DNA of 9,509 bases from Treponema sp. UBA3662. GTDB taxonomy: Bacteria; Spirochaetota; Spirochaetia; Treponematales; Treponemataceae. The position numbers and the translations under genes are program-made. The stretch lies in assembly GCA_002373205.1 (NCBI GenBank), contig DFJV01000057.1:1-9509 (forward strand). The letters are read 5' to 3'. Each line of letters starts with the position of its first letter. The first letter of the stretch is position 1. The notes below the pieces were generated by a model that was given only the letters and a program-made list of their open reading frames with translations, did not search any database and was not told the origin of the DNA. Positions 5,592 to 9,509 of this stretch are shown here, in pieces.

Positions 5592-7784
5592 TCAATTATC
5601 TGTCAGCACAAGCTCAAAGGTTAGGGTGAACCATTCATCCGATCTTGAGTCCTTGTCCTGAGGGTATATGCTTGTGAAAGTTTTATTATTTTTTAATTCA
5701 GTAAGCGTTCTATACGAATTAGGGGTAGATCCCTTATAAATTTTTCCAAGGAAGTCTTCACCTATATTATCATTATCGTATATTTTGCTTGTCCAAATAT
5801 AAAATTTGCTGCTTGGTGAAGTCAACTTTAAGCTATCGGAAAAAGGAAGGGAGATATCACTTTTTTTGCTACCGATATTCTCTTTATTAGCGTTCTTAAT
5901 TGTTTTTTCAGCAGAATCATCTGTTTCTGTATAAATTGTCCCAATTAACTGTAAGCCATCGCTCTCGTCATCATCACATCTGAAGATTATCTTGTTGTCC
6001 TTAAATTTTACCGTAACTGGCTTAATGTAAACCCACAACTCTTTTTCGTAAGCCTGCGGGGTTGCACATTTATCTCTGCTTTGTTTAACTGTAATTTTGT
6101 ATTTATTGCCTGCAGATAGTTTCCAGTCGCTGGACTCCTTTTCAACATCATCAATAAAAACTTTTACCGTATTGCCAGTATTTCCTGGACTAACGGTAAA
6201 GGCCATCTTGTCGCTTTTAAGGTAGCTAAAGCGGTAAATAGGTAAGCCGTCACTTGCATTTTCATTCGTTGCTGCATTTTCGAATGTAATTGTTGGGTCA
6301 CGCAAGCCTCCCTGCACATACACTTTTTTTGTAAATGTCTTTGTTGTACAGTGAGCCTTTTCTACCACAAAAGTCAGCGTATGGCCACCAAGTTCAAGGT
6401 AACGCTTGCCTCTAGCATCAGCATCTTCTTCAGTACCATCTATTTTTACGGTAACGCTTTCTCCAGCAGCATGGGTAAGTTCAAAATTGGCATTCCCAGT
6501 TCCATTTAATGTAAGAGACGTATTGTAGCATGTATAAGCGCCATAGCCACTTTCCTCCGGTGCTTCGGAAGAGGCTGTAATAAAATCGTCACCACTATTT
6601 TTATAAAAACGCAGAGTCGGCTCTTCTTGCGCCTTTACCACATACACTCTTTTTGTTACTGTAATTGGAACAGAAAGATTTTTGGACGCCGTCACGGAAA
6701 TGTTATAAAAGCCTTCTGGATTGGAAACATTTGCAATAGTAATGGGCTGGGTGTCTCCGTATGTCTTTGAGCCGTTTACGTTCACTTCCATTGTAGCACC
6801 TTCGCTATGGTTTTGTGCTGTAAAGCCAAAGCTATTTCCAGTATATTCCCATACCTCATAATTAATTCCATCTCTTTCTTCCGTAAGTCCGTTTACCTCT
6901 CCGTTGTCGCCAAATGTGATTGTAGGTTCCATTGTATAGCAGGTGCCAAGTCCCTTTGCGGTTGCAACTTTTTCGCTTTTAAGCCCTGTGTTGTTTACGA
7001 CCGTAACAGCATAATCATACTGTAGGCTTGGAATTTGCTCGTCAAAATAATATGTAAATTCCGTTGCACTGGAAGTCTTACTGTCGGCTGCGGTCAGGTC
7101 TCTTGACGCCACAAACTTATATGAGTCCCCTTCCCGGATGTAACATTCAACATGATAGGTCAACCTATCATTCTTATTTCTGTTAAATCTTTGGTCTGGA
7201 TACTTAAAATGCAGGCAGTGGTAGCCGTCGTTTTCTGCTTCTTCTGGATGGGTTAAATCCCTAGCCCTGTCTGGTGGGGTATTTTGTTTAAAGGTTGCTG
7301 AATAAAATAGCTCTGGGTTTTGTTCCTTTAAATTTGATTCCGTAAAAGACGTGCGGTTTTCTGGCCATAGGCATCCCGAAAGAGTCCACTTGCAGCCCTC
7401 GTATTCATCGCTTAGCCTTGCGCGTATTCTTATGTGCGTGGAATCAACAAAAGATTCGCTATAGTCCCCGCCTTGCAAAACAACCCCATCTTCATTCTCC
7501 AGCTTGAAGTTTTTCTCACCATCAGCCCGGCACATCAAGTGCATTCCCTTGGGGTTAATCGCATACAGATTGATTTCTACATAATCGCTTGCAGAAAGAT
7601 TTGGAATACCTCCCAGCAAAACATGCTCACTGGCGTACTCTATTTTTCCAACCTGGCAGGTCTCCGTCCAGTACTCATGGTATTCCCTTACCGGCTCATT
7701 AAATGAATTGGAGCAAGAAAGACATAGTATCGACAAGAAGAGAAGAGAAGAGAAGAGAATTTCTGACCGTTTTATTTCTTTCAT
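5592..7784 (-). CDS. Large surface lipoprotein with Fn3/Ig-like repeats, probably phase-variable
   Basis: The 730-residue protein begins with a lipoprotein signal peptide: basic MKEIKR, a hydrophobic core, and lipobox LCLSC with Cys24 as the lipidated residue. It is probably anchored on the cell surface or in the periplasm. Residues about 169-277 look like a fibronectin type III domain (PPDRARDL, then YDYAVTVVNNTGLKSEK). Three degenerate repeats of about 100 residues follow. They start at PTITF (287), PTLRF (389) and PTITF (497); each ends in a KxxYV- or WVY-type strand, as in Ig-like modules. A distinct C-terminal domain spans about 590-730. No enzymatic motif was seen; adhesion or display is a guess. 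A promoter and an AAGGAG site (7801-7796), 11 bases before the ATG, precede it. A CTCTT tandem repeat lies in the signal-peptide codons; one unit more or fewer leads to an early stop. The lipoprotein assignment is firm and the role unknown. Confidence 0.85.
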   Translation of the reverse strand: MKEIKRSEILFSSLLFLSILCLSCSNSFNEPVREYHEYWTETCQVGKIEYASEHVLLGGIPNLSASDYVEINLYAINPKGMHLMCRADGEKNFKLENEDGVVLQGGDYSESFVDSTHIRIRARLSDEYEGCKWTLSGCLWPENRTSFTESNLKEQNPELFYSATFKQNTPPDRARDLTHPEEAENDGYHCLHFKYPDQRFNRNKNDRLTYHVECYIREGDSYKFVASRDLTAADSKTSSATEFTYYFDEQIPSLQYDYAVTVVNNTGLKSEKVATAKGLGTCYTMEPTITFGDNGEVNGLTEERDGINYEVWEYTGNSFGFTAQNHSEGATMEVNVNGSKTYGDTQPITIANVSNPEGFYNISVTASKNLSVPITVTKRVYVVKAQEEPTLRFYKNSGDDFITASSEAPEESGYGAYTCYNTSLTLNGTGNANFELTHAAGESVTVKIDGTEEDADARGKRYLELGGHTLTFVVEKAHCTTKTFTKKVYVQGGLRDPTITFENAATNENASDGLPIYRFSYLKSDKMAFTVSPGNTGNTVKVFIDDVEKESSDWKLSAGNKYKITVKQSRDKCATPQAYEKELWVYIKPVTVKFKDNKIIFRCDDDESDGLQLIGTIYTETDDSAEKTIKNANKENIGSKKSDISLPFSDSLKLTSPSSKFYIWTSKIYDNDNIGEDFLGKIYKGSTPNSYRTLTELKNNKTFTSIYPQDKDSRSDEWFTLTFELVLTDN
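7736..7759 (-). repeat. CTCTT pentanucleotide microsatellite in the lipoprotein signal sequence
   Basis: On the minus strand the tract reads TT followed by four perfect CTCTT units and CT, encoding part of the hydrophobic signal-peptide core (ILFSSLLF). Five is not a multiple of three, so slippage by one unit shifts the frame. Adding a unit reaches a TAA after about 32 codons, and losing one reaches a TAA after about 28 codons. The unit and position match those of neisserial opa genes. Confidence 0.85.
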
Positions 7785-7826
7785 ACACTGTCTTTCTCCT
7801 TGTTATAACTTATTTCTATAGATAAC

Positions 7827-7854
7827 ATTATAACTCAAAATACGACAAATGCAA
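7827..7854 (-). promoter_or_regulatory. Promoter of the lipoprotein gene
   Basis: On the minus strand, TTGCAT (7854-7849) and a perfect TATAAT (7832-7827) are 16 bp apart. The start would be near 7820, giving a leader of about 36 bases before the ATG at 7784. The -35 is weak (TTG only). The -35 overlaps the foot of the hairpin at 7853-7872. Confidence 0.55.
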
Positions 7855-7872
7855 CTACCCCGAAAGGTAGTT
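7853..7872. terminator. Hairpin between the TraB-family and lipoprotein genes
   Basis: AACTACC and GGTAGTT form a perfect 7-bp stem with a 6-base loop, 17-36 bases after the TraB stop codon. On the plus strand it is followed by TTT, completing a T5 run. On the minus strand, the direction of traffic here, it is followed by GCATTTG, a poor U-tract. It may be a weak terminator for the TraB-family gene. Its position in the gap supports a break between two transcription units. Confidence 0.4.
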
Positions 7873-7888
7873 TTTAGCCAGTTTTACC

Positions 7889-9142
7889 CTAAATTCCAAA
7901 CAGCCCCTTAACCAAGTCAATCACTTTGTCAAAGAAGGATGCAATTATCTTTACGATGTTGGCACCGGCAAGGAAGGTTCCCAGAGTGCTGCCAAGGCTT
8001 GACAGGATAAAGACAAGAAGAACGCGGAGCAGCCTGTTTTTATAGAAGCCCTTTATGGAAGTTGCATCCTGCTGCATGGTTTCCATGTCCTGAACTTTTG
8101 GCTTGCAGATTAAGGCCTGTACAATTCCGGCTACGATTCCAATTCCTATGAAAGGACAAAGCGACGTTAGCGGCGCACCTATTGCAGAGACAAGGATTGT
8201 TATTGGATGGGCACCTGCTATCAGGGCTCCAATTCCTGCAAGGGCGGCATTCCACCAGACCCATGCACTTAGCATGTCAAATCCCTTTTTGCGTCCACCG
8301 ATTACAAATCCTGCCGCAATCACTGCAATAATCAAAAGCGGAATAATCCACATTGCAATCTTTGAGGCAAGGGACTTTGGCGGAACTTCGCTTATGTCGG
8401 AACAGTCAGGGGATTCCGTTCCGGCGGCAATGTCGCTTATGTGCTTCTGGACACCCTTCAAATGACCGGCACCAAGCACCGCAAGAACCTTGTTCCCAGG
8501 GCACTGCCAGATATGGCTTGCAAGATAGCGGTCGCGCTCATCAATAAGGACTTCTTTTACCTTGGGAAAGTATTCTGCAACTTCTCCCATCATGGCATCC
8601 ATTTCGTTTGTCTTCTTTAGGTTTTCAATTTCGTCCGGAGCGGCTTCTTCTTTTGCAAAGGCACTGGCAATAAGAACACCCAGGAGCTTGCATTTGCCCC
8701 AGAATGAATTCTTTGCCCAGGCGCGCCTCATCGTTACAGCAATCGGGCGGTCAACCATATACTGGGGAATGTCCAGGGACTTTGCCTTGTTGATTGCGGC
8801 AATCATTTCCTGACCAGGCTTAACACCAGTCCCCTGCCCCATGCGCTTTTGGTAAGCGGCAAGAATCAGGTTGGAAAGCATTAAAAAGCCCTGCTTGTTC
8901 TTTAGAACTTTTATAATGTCCATCTTGCGCCAAGCTTCGGGATCCTCTATGCTGGCAAGCCTTTTCTGATCCAGTTCTATGGCAACAGAATCAGGATTTT
9001 CTTTTTCTACGGCTAGCTCCACTTCCTCCATGCTTTCTTTTGAAACATGGGCGGTTCCCACGAGGACAAATTCCCTGCCGGCAACAACAAGATGCTTTTG
9101 CGTGTTGGAGTCTCTGGCGGCAACATTATTTTGCGCTGTCAT
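7889..9142 (-). CDS. TraB/PrgY-family membrane protein
   Basis: With the ATG at 9142 the protein is 417 aa. The N-terminal TraB domain shows VLVGTAHVSKES, AIELDQKR, a DRP motif, DERDRYLA and VLGAGHLKG. The conserved His residues lie in GTAH and GAGH, the pattern proposed for metal-dependent hydrolases of this superfamily. The last ~160 residues hold about four hydrophobic spans (WIIPLLIIAVIAAG, an Ala/Gly-rich pair, and VLLVFILSSLGS), as in PrgY and its bacterial and archaeal relatives. PrgY limits peptide pheromone activity in enterococci; the role in spirochaetes is unknown. The frame extends to a TTG at 9178 without a Shine-Dalgarno, whereas ATG 9142 has GGAG 11 bases upstream and keeps the whole conserved domain. 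The start overlaps the 3' end of the TPR-like gene by 17 bp, implying translational coupling. The family is confident, the substrate unknown. Confidence 0.85.
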   Translation of the reverse strand: MTAQNNVAARDSNTQKHLVVAGREFVLVGTAHVSKESMEEVELAVEKENPDSVAIELDQKRLASIEDPEAWRKMDIIKVLKNKQGFLMLSNLILAAYQKRMGQGTGVKPGQEMIAAINKAKSLDIPQYMVDRPIAVTMRRAWAKNSFWGKCKLLGVLIASAFAKEEAAPDEIENLKKTNEMDAMMGEVAEYFPKVKEVLIDERDRYLASHIWQCPGNKVLAVLGAGHLKGVQKHISDIAAGTESPDCSDISEVPPKSLASKIAMWIIPLLIIAVIAAGFVIGGRKKGFDMLSAWVWWNAALAGIGALIAGAHPITILVSAIGAPLTSLCPFIGIGIVAGIVQALICKPKVQDMETMQQDATSIKGFYKNRLLRVLLVFILSSLGSTLGTFLAGANIVKIIASFFDKVIDLVKGLFGI

Positions 9143-9509
9143 TTGGCTGCACACTCCATTCAGCAAGGCGGTATTCAAAGAACATTGGGCAATTCATGGA
9201 AAGAACCTTTGCGTACCATTCACGGGAAGCTTCAACCCCACCGTAAAGCTCATACAAAAGGCCAAGGTAGAAATACATCTTTCCCTGCTGCTGGCGGCTG
9301 CCCAACTGTGCAATCTTCTGGGCAAGCGGCATTTCTCCGCCCCTGTCGTGGAAGACGCGGAGCATTGCGTATTCAATGGAAGACCTGTCCATCTTGCGCA
9401 AAACCTTGTCGCTAAATTCGCGGGCTTTAAAGCTGTTGTTCTCGCGGTAGTAGCAATATGTAATCATCAGCGGATAGGAAATATTGTCCTTCTGCTTTTC
9501 GTAGCACTT
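9126..9509 (-). CDS. Partial gene, C-terminal 127 residues of a TPR-like protein
   Basis: The frame is open from the right edge to a TAA at 9128-9126, so the N-terminus is outside the window. An internal Met at 9467 is not needed as a start, because the frame continues upstream with sequence of the same character (KCYEKQKDNISYPL). The segment KMYFYLGLLYELYGGVEASREWYAKVL has the spacing of a tetratricopeptide repeat (G, Y, A at the usual positions). The preceding segment, SIEYAMLRVFHDRGGEMPLAQKIAQL, looks like another helical pair. No membrane span or catalytic motif is visible. Its 3' end overlaps the TraB-family gene by 17 bp, so the two probably form one operon. It likely mediates protein-protein contacts, but its partner cannot be told from this fragment. 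Confidence 0.7.
   Translation of the reverse strand, partial: KCYEKQKDNISYPLMITYCYYRENNSFKAREFSDKVLRKMDRSSIEYAMLRVFHDRGGEMPLAQKIAQLGSRQQQGKMYFYLGLLYELYGGVEASREWYAKVLSMNCPMFFEYRLAEWSVQPNDSAK

Noticed and set aside
9143..9178. TTG at 9178 as the start of the TraB-family gene
   Set aside because: It has no Shine-Dalgarno and would lengthen the overlap to 53 bp. ATG 9142 keeps all conserved residues and has GGAG upstream.

Overview
The window looks like chromosomal DNA of a host-associated spirochaete, most likely a gut or oral Treponema. This is inferred from the moderately AT-rich composition, a lipoprotein with a spirochaete-style lipobox, a remnant of an Rpn/PD-(D/E)XK transposase-like gene of a kind common in Treponema, and an alpha-amylase-like gene whose N-terminus resembles spirochaete versions. 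No rRNA, tRNA, CRISPR array or intact insertion sequence was found.

Left part (1-2760, minus strand): a starch/maltodextrin unit. malQ (4-alpha-glucanotransferase, GH77) is transcribed leftward from an extended -10 promoter that lies almost against its start codon. It is followed by a second gene with a strong ribosome binding site that runs off the left edge and resembles the N-terminal part of a GH13-family protein. The two could together process glycogen- or starch-derived glucans.

Middle (2761-3660): an intergenic, repeat-like region. It holds an AT-rich stretch, a GC-rich island (2901-2980, about 75% GC by hand count) full of hairpins and flanked by attC-like TAAC/GTTA cores, and then a second block (3115-3267) of four back-to-back inverted repeats. 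The second block abuts a 5'-truncated Rpn-family gene fragment.

Centre right (3683-5573, plus strand): a good promoter drives an uncatalogued 29-residue membrane peptide (TTG start, good Shine-Dalgarno) and then a ModF-like soluble protein with two ABC ATPase domains. The first domain is degenerate and the second canonical.

Right part (5592-9509, minus strand): a TPR-like gene entering from the right edge overlaps a TraB/PrgY-family membrane protein gene. A large surface lipoprotein gene with its own promoter follows. Its signal-peptide codons contain a CTCTT pentanucleotide tandem repeat; one unit more or fewer brings an early stop in either alternative frame. This is the layout of phase-variable surface proteins such as neisserial Opa, and it is the most notable observation in the window.
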